From positions 1 through 59,781 of the forward strand of contig CAKTWI010000014.1 of NCBI GenBank assembly GCA_934630815.1: a DNA stretch of 59,781 nt. The letters run 5' to 3'. Both the position numbers and the translations under genes were made by a program. Position 1 is the stretch's first letter; every line of letters begins with the position of its first letter. The notes under the pieces were generated by a model. It saw only the letters and a list, made by a program, of their open reading frames with translations. It was not told the DNA's origin and made no database searches. The stretch comes from an uncultured Senegalimassilia sp. (GTDB lineage: Bacteria; Actinomycetota; Coriobacteriia; Coriobacteriales; Eggerthellaceae). Positions 1 to 8,236 of the stretch are shown here, in pieces.

Positions 1-2
1 CG

Positions 3-527
3 GGCATGTTCGAGCGGTTCGGACGCGCGTGGGATGAGGCGCAATCGCGGATTATCATGTCGGCGCTGCTAGGAACCGGGCCGCAATACCGGCCGGGTTC
101 GGCGCTGCTTATCCAGGCGCGCGTCGAGCAGATGGTGGCCGAGCTTGCCGCGTCATGCGCCGGTGACGAGGACGCGCGGTGCGGCGCTTCGGCGCGCGAG
201 CGCGGCGAACTTGCTCTTGAGGCGCAGGCTGCCATCGAGCGCATGCTCGACGAGGGGCGCGCACCCGGCCTCGACGAGCTTGCGAGCATGCTGTTCGTGA
301 GTCGCTCGCACCTGTGCTCGGCGTTCTCGCGCGAGACGGGGCAAAGCATCGGGCGATACGCCAAAGCGCGCCGGATTGAACGCGCAAAGGTCCTGCTTGC
401 AAGCGGCGATTCGGTCGCGTACGTGGCCGAGCGCCTGGGTTGGCCACGACCCTCGGCGTTCTCGCAGGCGTTCAAGCAAGCAACCGGCATCTCCCCCACC
501 GAATGGCGCGACGCGTGCAAGGGGTAG
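3..527 (+). CDS. AraC-family transcriptional regulator, C-terminal part (5' truncated by window edge)
   Basis: The visible 174 residues end in a typical AraC/XylS DNA-binding region at about residues 75-170: two helix-turn-helix units, an LFVSRSHLCSAFSRETG stretch and a C-terminal ATGISPTEW signature. This family binds promoters as transcription activators or repressors, usually in response to a ligand sensed by the N-terminal domain. That domain is missing because the frame is open to the window edge, so the in-frame ATG at 6 is probably internal. The upstream 70 residues look like the helical linker. No target is evident; the next genes are a toxin relic and an anion transporter. The family call is secure, the regulated process unknown. 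Confidence 0.85.
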   Translation, partial: GMFERFGRAWDEAQSRIIMSALLGTGPQYRPGSALLIQARVEQMVAELAASCAGDEDARCGASARERGELALEAQAAIERMLDEGRAPGLDELASMLFVSRSHLCSAFSRETGQSIGRYAKARRIERAKVLLASGDSVAYVAERLGWPRPSAFSQAFKQATGISPTEWRDACKG

Positions 528-614
528 CGGGGAGACGGAGCGGGGACGGACCAGGCATCAGGCGCGCCGCGGGGAGCGAGCGACGTGCTTGCATGCGTGA
601 ACGCGTTTCCGCGC

Positions 615-638
615 GAACACACCTCCGTCCCCTGTTCG
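615..638 (-). repeat. Dispersed REP-like repeat, copy 1
   Basis: This is the reverse complement of the unit CGAACAGGGGACGGAGG followed by TGTGTTC. Related copies lie at 3001, 31381, 31445, 42789, 42883 and 42941, all between genes. A further GGGGACGGA core lies at about 541-549. No transposase is nearby. The unit is partly self-complementary at its ends (GAACA and TGTTC), as in REP elements. Confidence 0.7.
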
Positions 639-648
639 TTTGGCGCGG

Positions 649-954
649 TTATCCCTCAGCGGTTTGCACCCACTCCACAAGCGGTTCGAAGTCCCATGTA
701 CCATCGGCAGTACCGAGCATGGCTTCAAGAAGGTCGGCATGGGATGGCTTGAATTCGAACCCGGATAGCCTGAGGTATGTACCCATGAAGGCGGTGGCGG
801 TTCGTTTGTTACCATCGGCGAATGGATGGTCTTTGATGATGCCGTAAGCGTATCTGCAGGCCTTTGCCTCGTCAGTTGGATGACGAAAAGCAGCCCTGCG
901 CCTGTGAGCGCATGGGGCGAGGTGCAAAACTTGATGGAAGGACTTCAAGGCCAT
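649..954 (-). CDS. Doc/Fic-type toxin, N-terminally truncated or degraded
   Basis: This 101-residue frame carries the death-on-curing signature HPFADGNKRTA at about residues 43-53, the Fic-fold motif with its catalytic-loop His. It continues with family-like sequence through a C-terminal WDFEPLVEWV helix. Doc toxins phosphorylate EF-Tu or AMPylate targets and are usually near 125 residues. Here the first 30 residues do not resemble the usual N-terminal half (IHD..GG..G.RD.GLL), so that part looks lost or frame-shifted. The ATG at 954 has a GAGG ribosome site 4-5 nt upstream and a large palindrome just beyond it, so it may still be expressed. No antitoxin gene is visible beside it. It could be a pseudogene. 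Confidence 0.6.
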   Translation of the reverse strand: MALKSFHQVLHLAPCAHRRRAAFRHPTDEAKACRYAYGIIKDHPFADGNKRTATAFMGTYLRLSGFEFKPSHADLLEAMLGTADGTWDFEPLVEWVQTAEG

Positions 955-969
955 CTGCCTCGCTTGAAT

Positions 970-1006
970 TGTCGCAAATGTAGGTTATTTCCCTACATTT
1001 GCGACA
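970..1006. promoter_or_regulatory. Perfect 15-bp inverted repeat, probable operator of the Doc-like gene
   Basis: The arm TGTCGCAAATGTAGG at 970-984 is exactly repeated in reverse complement at 992-1006, with a 7-nt spacer TTATTTC. It lies 15 nt upstream of the minus-strand start at 954 and is clearly AT-richer than its surroundings. That is where an autoregulatory toxin-antitoxin operator would sit. It is not followed by a T-run on either strand, which argues against a terminator. The binding protein is unknown. The rest of 1007-1280 shows no gene. Confidence 0.6.
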
Positions 1007-1280
1007 TCTGGCGTCATCTTGCCGACTTGTCTCGAATCGCCCCCGGCCGTCGCGTCAGCGCCGATATCCCTTCTTGCTGGCGATTTTGTGTGGTCGGGCG
1101 GTAGACCGGCGCGCCGCGTTACCATAAACACCCTCTTGCGGCTAGGCATGCCGTACAATCTGAAGACACATCACGCTCCATCCGGGGAAACGGCCCGGTT
1201 GGGGCTTTGTCGTCTCCGGTGCCCGGCGGGCCGCGTTGCAAGAGCTTTGAAACCGACCATTCCGACGCGAAACGAAGGCC

Positions 1281-2957
1281 ATGCAGCGAGACAAGATCAA
1301 GCCTATATTATTCAGCATCATCAAGCACTCCAGTAAAGAGGAGCTGCGCCGTCAGATCCCCAAGGACATCGTTTCGGGCGTGGTGGTTGCCGTGGTGGCG
1401 CTGCCGCTTTCCATTGCGCTGGCCATCGCGTCGGGCGTAGGCCCTGAGCAGGGACTTTACACCGCCATCGTCGCGGGCTTCCTGATCGCTTTCTTGGGCG
1501 GCAGCCGCGTGCAGATCTCCGGACCCACCGCCGCCTTCGCCACCATCGTCGCGGGCATCGTGGCCACCGACGGCATGGAGGGCCTGGTGGCTGCCACCAT
1601 CATAGCCGGCGTGATGCTCGTGCTCATGGGCCTGCTGAAGCTCGGCACGCTCATCCGTTTCGTTCCCTACACGATCACCACCGGCTTCACCGCCGGCATT
1701 GCGGTGACCATCGTGATCGGCCAGATCAAGGACCTGCTGGGGCTGACGTACCCCGCCGGCACCGCCACCGTCGACGCCGCGGACAAGATCGGCGCCCTGG
1801 CGGCCAACATCTCCACGGTGAACTGGCAGGCCGTGCTGGTGGGCGTGGTATGCCTTGCCATCCTGATGCTGTGGCCGAAGGTGTCCAAGCGCATCCCCGG
1901 CTCGCTGGTAGCCGTTATCGCGGGCGCCGCCATGGTGCCCGCGTTCGGCCTGCAGGTCAACACCATCGGCGACCTGTACACCATCGAGGCGGGCCTGCCC
2001 ACGCTGCAATTCCCCCAGCTCAGCCTAGACCTGTTCCGCGACGAGCTTGCCAACGGCATCACCATCGCCATCCTTGCAGCCATCGAGTCGCTGCTGTCGT
2101 GCGTGGTCGCCGACTCCATGATTTCCGGCCATCACCGCTGCAACATGGAGCTGGTGGCGCAGGGCGTCGGCAACATGGGCTCGGTGCTCTTCGGCGGCAT
2201 TCCCGCAACGGGCGCTATCGCGCGTACCGCCGCCAACGTGAAAAGCGGAGGCCGCACGCCCATCGCCGGCATGGTGCACGCCGCAGTGTTGCTGCTGGTG
2301 CTGGTGTTTCTGATGCCCTACGCCGCGCTCATCCCCATGCCCACCATTGCGGCGATTCTGCTGCAGGTCGCCTATAACATGTCGGGTTGGCGCAACTTCG
2401 CCCACCTTTGCGCCACCGCATCGCGCGGCGCCGTGGCCACGCTGCTGCTGACGTTCACGCTGACCATCGTGTTCGACCTGGTTACCGCCATTGCCGTGGG
2501 CATGCTCATCACGGTGGTGCTGTTCATGAAGATGGTCTCCGAGGAGACCGAGGTGAAGGGTTGGACGTACTTCTGCGACAAGGACTCCGAAGTCACGCAC
2601 CTGCGCGAGCTGCCCAAGAGCGTGCGCGTCTACGAGATCAACGGCCCGATGTTCTTCGGCATGACCGATCGCATCTCCGACATCTCGGTGAAGGACTTTA
2701 CGAAGTACCTGATCATCCGCATGCGCGGCGTGCCCTCGCTGGACGCCACGGGCATGAACGCACTGGAGAACCTGTACGAGTACTGCGCGGAAAACGGCGT
2801 GCAGCTGATTTTCAGCCACGCAAACGAGCAGCCCATGAGGACCATGCGCCGCGCCGGATTCGTCGACCTAGTGGGCGAGGACCGCTTCCGCCCGAACATC
2901 GACGACGCCATCGCCTACGCCCGCACCCAACTCGAGCAGGAGAAGAAAGCCGCGTAA
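1281..2957 (+). CDS. SulP-family inorganic anion transporter with STAS domain
   Basis: The 558-residue membrane protein has the SulP core of many hydrophobic helices from about residue 25 to 425 and a cytoplasmic C-terminal STAS domain from about 440. The STAS domain contains PSLDATGMNALENL, the loop typical of SulP and anti-sigma-antagonist folds. Early helices carry the family-like PLSIALAIASGVGPEQGLYTAI segment. SulP proteins move sulfate, bicarbonate or other anions across the cytoplasmic membrane. A beta-carbonic anhydrase is encoded convergently just downstream, which makes bicarbonate a reasonable substrate guess; sulfate cannot be excluded. The ATG at 1281 was chosen because the conserved N-terminus starts just after it; the ribosome site there (CGAAGG) is weak. 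Confidence 0.9.
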   Translation: MQRDKIKPILFSIIKHSSKEELRRQIPKDIVSGVVVAVVALPLSIALAIASGVGPEQGLYTAIVAGFLIAFLGGSRVQISGPTAAFATIVAGIVATDGMEGLVAATIIAGVMLVLMGLLKLGTLIRFVPYTITTGFTAGIAVTIVIGQIKDLLGLTYPAGTATVDAADKIGALAANISTVNWQAVLVGVVCLAILMLWPKVSKRIPGSLVAVIAGAAMVPAFGLQVNTIGDLYTIEAGLPTLQFPQLSLDLFRDELANGITIAILAAIESLLSCVVADSMISGHHRCNMELVAQGVGNMGSVLFGGIPATGAIARTAANVKSGGRTPIAGMVHAAVLLLVLVFLMPYAALIPMPTIAAILLQVAYNMSGWRNFAHLCATASRGAVATLLLTFTLTIVFDLVTAIAVGMLITVVLFMKMVSEETEVKGWTYFCDKDSEVTHLRELPKSVRVYEINGPMFFGMTDRISDISVKDFTKYLIIRMRGVPSLDATGMNALENLYEYCAENGVQLIFSHANEQPMRTMRRAGFVDLVGEDRFRPNIDDAIAYARTQLEQEKKAA

Positions 2958-3000
2958 GGCGCCTGCGAGGGGCGATGGGTCCGCCAGCCCGGCGGCCCTC

Positions 3001-3026
3001 GTGAACAGGGGACGGAGGCGTGTTCG
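3001..3026 (+). repeat. Dispersed REP-like repeat, copy 2
   Basis: GTGAACAGGGGACGGAGG followed by CGTGTTCG lies 43 nt after the SulP stop codon, between two convergent genes. It differs by one base (C for T) in the distal arm from the copies at 42789 and 42883. Confidence 0.7.
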
Positions 3027-3088
3027 CACGGGGCGCTTGCGAGGGATGGCGACCCCGCTGGCCCAACGGTCCGCAAACAACCTAACGA

Positions 3089-3131
3089 AAACGCGGATGC
3101 GCCCGCGGAATCCCGCGGGCGCATCCGCGTT
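3089..3131 (-). terminator. Strong stem-loop terminator of the carbonic anhydrase gene
   Basis: An 18-bp perfect stem, 3091-3108 with 3113-3130, closes on the 4-nt loop AATC; one more A-T pair at 3090/3131 extends it. It begins 4 nt past the minus-strand stop at 3135. Read on that strand it is followed by TTTTCGTT, giving a standard intrinsic terminator. It may also stop plus-strand readthrough from the SulP gene. Confidence 0.85.
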
Positions 3132-3134
3132 CGG

Positions 3135-3716
3135 CTATCGCTCCAAAAACTGGACTTCGCCGGTGTCGGTTTGGTAGAGGGCTCCTATTACCCGTAGGCC
3201 GTGTTCGGCTTCGTCGGTTCGGACTTTGCGACTTTCCTCGATGCGGCGGACGCTGTGCGCCACGTTGGCCAGGCAGGCTGCGGCTTCGTCGGTTTCGTCG
3301 CCGATGGCGTCGGCTATCTCGTCGGTGATGAACTTCACCGTGCCGTAGGGCTCGTGGTGCATGGCCGCGTCGACGGCGCCGCAGCACGTGTGGCCCAAAA
3401 CCACCACTAAGTTGCAGCCCAGGTGGTCCTCGGCGTACTCGATGCTGCCAAGCTGGTGCTTGTCCACCACGTTGCCGGCCACGCGGATGACGAACAGGTC
3501 GCCGATGCCCGCCGAGAAGATTGCCTCGGGAATCACGCGCGAATCCGAGCACGCCAGCACGATGGCGTACGGGTGCTGGCCCTCGCGGAACGTCGTCTGG
3601 CGCAGCTCCGGCGACACGTCGCCCTGCGCTTGGTTCGCGCTCAGGTAGCGAGCGTTTCCCTCGCGCAGGCGCTCGAGTGCCTCATCTGCCGTAAGATTGC
3701 AAGATTCGTGACTCAT
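3135..3716 (-). CDS. Beta-class carbonic anhydrase
   Basis: This 193-residue enzyme interconverts CO2 and bicarbonate. The zinc ligands are visible in CSDSRV (Cys and the Asp/Arg dyad) and in HTCCGA (His and Cys), the two hallmark motifs of beta carbonic anhydrases. The ATG at 3716 was chosen because it follows a strong GGAAGGGGAG ribosome site; a longer open frame to 3893 adds sequence unlike the family. It is a single gene, convergent with the SulP transporter, with a strong terminator immediately after its stop. The function is secure. A coupling to bicarbonate uptake through SulP is inferred only from position. Confidence 0.92.
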   Translation of the reverse strand: MSHESCNLTADEALERLREGNARYLSANQAQGDVSPELRQTTFREGQHPYAIVLACSDSRVIPEAIFSAGIGDLFVIRVAGNVVDKHQLGSIEYAEDHLGCNLVVVLGHTCCGAVDAAMHHEPYGTVKFITDEIADAIGDETDEAAACLANVAHSVRRIEESRKVRTDEAEHGLRVIGALYQTDTGEVQFLER

Positions 3717-3844
3717 GGCGGGCTCCCCTTCCGTTGTGTTCACGCTCAGCTTACCGCGTTGCGCAAACCTGAACGCATTTCTGCCGACAAGCTGCAAAAT
3801 GTTAGCGGTTACAATAGGGCAAACCGAGGGGGAAAGGAACTGCC

Positions 3845-4300
3845 ATGTCGAAACAGGCGATTTTGGAACTTGACCACGATGCGTGCAAAACACAGGCGAT
3901 GGCGTATCTCGAGCAGGGCTTCAATTGCGCGCAAGCGGTCGCTTGCACGCTGGCGCCGGCGATCGGGCTTGATGTCGACCAAACGTTTCGCCTGATGGAG
4001 GGCTTCGGCGGCGGCATGGGCGGCTATTCCGAGACCTGCGGTGCGGTATCAGGCGCCGTCATGGCTACCGGATGGGTCAAAAGCGCCGGAAGCGAAAACC
4101 CCGTCAGCAAGATGGAAACGTACCAGCTGGCTAATCAGATGTGCGCGCGATTCAAGGCGCAAAACGGCACCACCATCTGCGCCGAGCTCAAGGGCATCGG
4201 CAACCCTGCCGGGCCGCTCCGCTCCTGCCCCGGCTGCATCCAAGACGCCGTGGACATCGCCATCGATGTTCTTCAGGCGGATGCGCGCGCTGGCGCGTAG
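3845..4300 (+). CDS. C_GCAxxG_C_C family putative redox protein
   Basis: The 151-residue protein shows the family's spaced cysteines: FNCAQAVA near residue 27, a glycine-rich GFGGGMGGYSETCGAVSGAVMA segment at about 53-74 (quoted in two parts: GFGGGMGGYSE and TCGAVSGAVMA), and late cysteines in SCPGC. Members of this group are small putative redox-active or metal-binding proteins found mainly in anaerobes. Their reaction is not established. The start is preceded by GGGGGAAAGGAACTGCC, a good ribosome site. The YeiH-type transporter gene follows 62 nt later on the same strand, so they may be cotranscribed. Confidence 0.85.
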   Translation: MSKQAILELDHDACKTQAMAYLEQGFNCAQAVACTLAPAIGLDVDQTFRLMEGFGGGMGGYSETCGAVSGAVMATGWVKSAGSENPVSKMETYQLANQMCARFKAQNGTTICAELKGIGNPAGPLRSCPGCIQDAVDIAIDVLQADARAGA

Positions 4301-4362
4301 CTCCACCGGGACGTTGCGCTATAGTTGACCGCGTCATACAACTTACGCGTAGAAAGCACCTC

Positions 4363-5409
4363 ATGTCCCGCATCAAAACCCTTGCGCCCGGCATTGCCGT
4401 CAGCGCCCTTATCGCCGTCGTTTGCTGGTTTCTCGGCCAAGCGGTGCCGCTGGTGGGCGGCGCCGTGTTCGCCATTTTGCTGGGCATGGTCATCGGCACG
4501 TTCTGGAAGGAGAGGGGCGCGGCAGGGCCGGGCATCAAGTTCGCGTCGAAGAAGATCCTGCAAACCGCCGTGGTGCTGCTGGGCTTCGGGCTACCGCTGA
4601 CGCAGTTGGCCCAGGTGGGAGCAATGTCGCTGCCCGTCATCCTGTCTACCATCTCCGCGTCGTTGATCACCGCTGCCGTGCTGTGCCGCGTGATGCACGT
4701 GCCCGGGCGCACCGCCACGCTCATCGGCGTGGGGTCCTCGATTTGCGGCGGCTCGGCTATTGCCGCCACCGCGCCGGTCATCAAGGCCGACGACCAGGAA
4801 GTGGCGCATGCCATATCGGTGGTGTTTCTGTTCAACGTGCTGGCGGCGCTCATCTTCCCTACCCTGGGCGACGTTATAGGTTTGAGCAATAACGGCTTCG
4901 GCCTGTTCGCGGGCACCGCGGTCAACGACACGTCATCGGTAACCGCCGCCGCAGCCGTGTGGGACGGCATGCACCCCGGCGCAAACGCACTCGATTACGC
5001 CACCATCGTCAAGCTCACGCGCACGCTGGCCATCATCCCCATCACATTCGCACTGGCGCTGTGGGTTTCCGCACGCGAGCGCAAGCACGCTGCGGAAAAC
5101 GGCGCAGATACGGCTTCCCCCAGCGGTTTCAGCCTGAAACGCGCGCTACCCACGTTCATCGTGCTGTTCGTGTGCGCCTCCCTGGTGGCCACGGGCGCCA
5201 GCGCCGCGGGCGTCGACCCGGCCGTTTTCGCACCGCTCAAAACGCTCAGCAAATTCTTCATCGTGGTGGCCATGGCCGCCATCGGCCTGAACACCGATGT
5301 GGTCGGCCTGGTGAAGTCGGGCGCGAAGCCCATCGTGCTGGGTGCGGCATGCTGGGTGGCTATCGCGTGCACGAGCCTGGCGGCACAGCACATGTTGGGA
5401 CTTTGGTAA
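4363..5409 (+). CDS. yeiH: YeiH-family putative sulfate exporter
   Basis: The 348-residue membrane protein matches the YeiH family (UPF0324, Cons_hypoth698), a group with about ten helices annotated as putative sulfate exporters; direct transport data are sparse. Recognisable segments are GVGSSICGGSAIAATAPVIK at about 124-143, VNDTSSVTAAAAVW and the C-terminal AAIGLNTDV stretch. The ATG at 4363 begins the first hydrophobic helix; the longer open frame from 4141 overlaps the upstream gene and is not family-like. Together with the SulP gene 1.4 kb upstream, this cluster carries two possible sulfur-oxyanion transporters. Confidence 0.85.
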   Translation: MSRIKTLAPGIAVSALIAVVCWFLGQAVPLVGGAVFAILLGMVIGTFWKERGAAGPGIKFASKKILQTAVVLLGFGLPLTQLAQVGAMSLPVILSTISASLITAAVLCRVMHVPGRTATLIGVGSSICGGSAIAATAPVIKADDQEVAHAISVVFLFNVLAALIFPTLGDVIGLSNNGFGLFAGTAVNDTSSVTAAAAVWDGMHPGANALDYATIVKLTRTLAIIPITFALALWVSARERKHAAENGADTASPSGFSLKRALPTFIVLFVCASLVATGASAAGVDPAVFAPLKTLSKFFIVVAMAAIGLNTDVVGLVKSGAKPIVLGAACWVAIACTSLAAQHMLGLW

Positions 5410-5578
5410 CGCCAGGCGAATACGCGCTCAGCGCCGGCCGCGAGAGCCGGAGCCGTTGAACCTTAACCCGGCTCCCGGGCCCCGATTCCCTCAAACCCCG
5501 GGCCCGAATCCCTAAACCTCTTGCACCGAAATCTCAACCTTCGGTTCACACAAATTCGCAAGCAAAGAAAGGGTCGAT

Positions 5579-6415
5579 ATGCTGACCATCGGATGCCATC
5601 TGTCAACCTCGAAGGGCTTTTTGGCCATGGGCGAAACCGCACTTTCCATCGGCGCGAACACGTTCGCGTTCTTCACGCGCAACCCGCGTGGCGGCAAGGC
5701 GAAGGCCATCGACCCCGCTGACGCCGCGGCGCTGCGCGCGCTGATGGCCGAGCACAGCTTCGGCCCGTTGGTGGCGCATGCCCCCTACACGCTCAACCCC
5801 TGCTCGGACAAGCCGCACGCCCGCGAGTTCGCGTTCGAATGCATGGCCGACGACCTGGTGCGCATGGAGTCCGTGCCCGGCAACTACTACAACTTCCACC
5901 CGGGAAGCCACGTGAAGCAAGGCGCGGAAACGGGCATCGAGTTGATATCGGGCCTGCTCAACGAGGTGTTGCGCCCCGAACAGACCACTACAGTGCTGCT
6001 GGAGACCATGGCCGGCAAGGGCACGGAAGTCGGCCACACGTTCGAGGAGCTGGCCGCCATCATCGACCGCGTGGAGCTTTCCGACCACATGGGCGTGTGC
6101 CTGGACACGTGCCACATTCACGACGGCGGCTACGACATCGTGAACGACCTGGACGGCGTGCTCGACGAGTTCGACCACGTGATCGGCCTCAACCGCCTGC
6201 GCGCCGTGCACATCAACGACTCGAAGAACCCCCGCGGGGCACACAAGGACCGCCACGAGTGCATCGGCCAGGGATTCATCGGCGTCGACGCGTTCCAACA
6301 CATCGTCACGCACCCCGCCCTGCGCGACCTGCCCTTCATCCTGGAAACCCCCAACGAGCTGCCTGGCTACGCAGCCGAGATCAAGCTTTTGCGCGAGCTG
6401 GCGGAAAGGGAGTAA
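5579..6415 (+). CDS. nfo: Endonuclease IV (AP endonuclease)
   Basis: The 278-residue protein starts [14 protein letters not shown], the Nfo N-terminus, and contains [26 protein letters not shown] and [20 protein letters not shown]. These supply the histidine, glutamate and aspartate ligands of the three-zinc centre in the TIM barrel. It cleaves 5' of abasic sites in base-excision repair and removes 3' blocking groups. The start has an AAGAAAGGG ribosome site. It stands alone, with a stem-loop about 50 nt after its stop. Full length for the family and all metal motifs present. Confidence 0.95.
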   Translation: MLTIGCHLSTSKGFLAMGETALSIGANTFAFFTRNPRGGKAKAIDPADAAALRALMAEHSFGPLVAHAPYTLNPCSDKPHAREFAFECMADDLVRMESVPGNYYNFHPGSHVKQGAETGIELISGLLNEVLRPEQTTTVLLETMAGKGTEVGHTFEELAAIIDRVELSDHMGVCLDTCHIHDGGYDIVNDLDGVLDEFDHVIGLNRLRAVHINDSKNPRGAHKDRHECIGQGFIGVDAFQHIVTHPALRDLPFILETPNELPGYAAEIKLLRELAERE

Positions 6416-6467
6416 ACAGCGAAAAGGCGGCTGGCAAAGGGCGCGTTGGTACCCGGACAGCACGCAA

Positions 6468-6510
6468 GGAGAATAGGGAAGGCGACACACCTTCGCCTTC
6501 CCTATTCTCC
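6468..6510 (+). terminator. Stem-loop after nfo
   Basis: GGAGAATAGGGAAGGCGA at 6468-6485 pairs perfectly with 6493-6510 around the 7-nt loop CACACCT. The tract that follows is pyrimidine-rich (GCCCTCCACTCCCC) rather than a T-run, so it is either a weak terminator or an RNA-stabilising hairpin. Confidence 0.6.
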
Positions 6511-6658
6511 GCCCTCCACTCCCCTTCTTCCCATGCGGCAGCTCACCCGACAACCATTGAGCACGCAAACCGACAAATACCCGCGGCAAACATCGCGATT
6601 CTTTTTGCCAGATTCCCCTTCCCCGCCCCCTTCTTCGCAATATATTCCCAGGTCAGCT

Positions 6659-6709
6659 AGGTTATCGATTTGCCCGATAACAATCCATCGATAAATATCC
6701 TAGTAACCT
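6659..6709 (+). promoter_or_regulatory. Nested inverted repeats upstream of the aryl-CoA ligase gene
   Basis: AGGTTA at 6659-6664 is mirrored by TAACCT at 6704-6709. Inside, TTATCG at 6662-6667 is mirrored by CGATAA at 6675-6680 and again at 6689-6694. The region is AT-rich compared with neighbours and lies about 100 nt before the start at 6808, so it may hold an operator or promoter. No exact -35/-10 pair is claimed. The rest of the gap (6511-6807) shows nothing else. Confidence 0.35.
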
Positions 6710-6807
6710 GCGTTGAATACCGGGCGATTCGGTGTTTCAATACGAACAGCAAAACCGCGGCAGGCAAGGCGCCCGCCGACACTACGCGATCCAAGGAGCA
6801 CCGCATC

Positions 6808-8151
6808 ATGGCAAAGAAGAACATCCCGTACGACCAGAAGTACTACGATCCGGAAATCGAGTGCATGCCGCGCCCCGAGCTTGAGCAGCTGCAGCTCGAG
6901 CGCCTGCAGACCATGGTGCAGTACGCCTACGACAACACCGTCTACTACAAGCGCAGCTTCGACGCCGCCGGCGTGAAGCCCTCCGACATCAAGACGCTCG
7001 ACGACCTTGCGAAGTTCCCCTTCATCAACAAGCAGACCGAGCGCGACACCCAGCACGTGGGCAGCTTCTTCGGCGAGCTGTGCAGCGTGCCCGAGGAGGA
7101 CGTCGTGTTCATGGCCACCTCCTCCGGCTCCACCGGCGTGCCCACGGTCAGCCCCTTCACGCAGGAGGACTTCGACCTGTGGCAGGACACCGAGGCCCGA
7201 CTGTTCTGGCAGGCCGGCATGCGCCCGAACGACCGCTACGTCCACGGCCTGAACTTCGCCCTGTACGTCGGCGGCCCCGATGTCATCGGCGCGCAGCGCC
7301 TGGGCGCGCTTGCCATCTGGGCCGGCGCCATCCCCTCCGACCGCCTGATCTTCGTGCTGAAGCAGTACCAGCCCACCATCATCTGGACCAGCCCCTCCTA
7401 CGCCTGGACCCTGGGCCAGAAGATCAAGGAGAAGGGCCTCGACCCGCGCAACGACTTCAGCATCCGCACCATCATCGTCGCAGGTGAGCCGGGCGGTTCC
7501 ATCGAATCCACCCGCGAGAGCATCGAGGAGCTGTGGGGCGCGAACGTGGTCGACTTCTTCGGCCTGTCCGACATCTACGGCGCCTGCGCGGCCATGTGCG
7601 AGGCGAAGGACGGCCTGCATATCGTGGAGGACCAGATCCTCGTAGAGACCGTCGACCCGGTCACCGGCGAGGTGCTCGAGCCCGGCAGCACCGGCGAGCT
7701 GACCTACACCACGCTCATGAAGAAGGCCCGCCCGATGATCCGCTTCCGCACCGGCGACATCGGCTACGTTTCCACGGAGAAGTGCAGCTGCGGCCGCACC
7801 CACGCCCGCATCCACGTGACCGGCCGCAAGGACGAGATGTTCATCGTGGGCGCCGTGAACGTGTTCCCCTCCGACGTCGAGTACGTCGTGCGCAAGGAGC
7901 CGGGCCTGACCGGCGAGTACTCCATCCGCGTGTACGAGGAGAACTTCACCACCCGCTACGAGGTGTCCGTCGAGCGCGCGCTCGGCAGCGACGAGCCCTA
8001 CGACCAGGTGTCCAAGCGCGTCGAGGCGGCGCTGAAGGCCCACACGGGCGTGCGTCCGGCCAAGGTCATCGTGTTCGACGCCGACAAGCTGGGCACCTCC
8101 AGCGAGCACAAGGCCAAGCGCTTCATCGACGAGCGCGAAAGCGCCAAGTAA
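6808..8151 (+). CDS. Phenylacetate-CoA ligase-like aryl-CoA synthetase
   Basis: The 447-residue AMP-forming adenylating enzyme has the PaaK layout. The N-terminus has RLQTMVQYAYDNTVYYKRSF, followed by the P-loop-like TSSGSTGVPTV. Then come YGAC in the A5 region, RFRTGDIGY, and the mobile C-terminal domain with GRKDEMFIVGAVNVFP. PaaK enzymes activate phenylacetate or indoleacetate with ATP and CoA. An ACCAAGGAGC-type site precedes the ATG at 6808; the longer frame from 6670 is not family-like. The following genes for a 2-oxoacid:ferredoxin oxidoreductase suggest an aryl 2-oxoacid/aryl-acetyl-CoA pathway. The exact aryl substrate cannot be read from the sequence. Confidence 0.88.
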   Translation: MAKKNIPYDQKYYDPEIECMPRPELEQLQLERLQTMVQYAYDNTVYYKRSFDAAGVKPSDIKTLDDLAKFPFINKQTERDTQHVGSFFGELCSVPEEDVVFMATSSGSTGVPTVSPFTQEDFDLWQDTEARLFWQAGMRPNDRYVHGLNFALYVGGPDVIGAQRLGALAIWAGAIPSDRLIFVLKQYQPTIIWTSPSYAWTLGQKIKEKGLDPRNDFSIRTIIVAGEPGGSIESTRESIEELWGANVVDFFGLSDIYGACAAMCEAKDGLHIVEDQILVETVDPVTGEVLEPGSTGELTYTTLMKKARPMIRFRTGDIGYVSTEKCSCGRTHARIHVTGRKDEMFIVGAVNVFPSDVEYVVRKEPGLTGEYSIRVYEENFTTRYEVSVERALGSDEPYDQVSKRVEAALKAHTGVRPAKVIVFDADKLGTSSEHKAKRFIDERESAK

Positions 8152-8182
8152 GCGGCGGCGCAAAACTCCCTGGTTTACATCG

Positions 8183-8216
8183 GCCGCTTCCCGCGGCGGG
8201 TTTTGCGGGAAGCGGC
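8183..8216 (+). other. Intergenic stem-loop between the ligase and LysR-effector genes
   Basis: GCCGCTTCCCGC at 8183-8194 pairs perfectly with GCGGGAAGCGGC at 8205-8216 around a 10-nt loop. No T-run follows, and the next ribosome site (GAAAGGA) begins about 8 nt later. It may be an attenuating or RNA-processing hairpin within one transcript rather than a true terminator. Confidence 0.45.
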
Positions 8217-8236
8217 ATTAAGCGAAAGGATCTCCC

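Noticed and set aside
680..710. tRNA-like GGTTCGAAG arm
   Set aside because: No acceptor stem or anticodon arm can be drawn, and the site lies inside the Doc-like frame.
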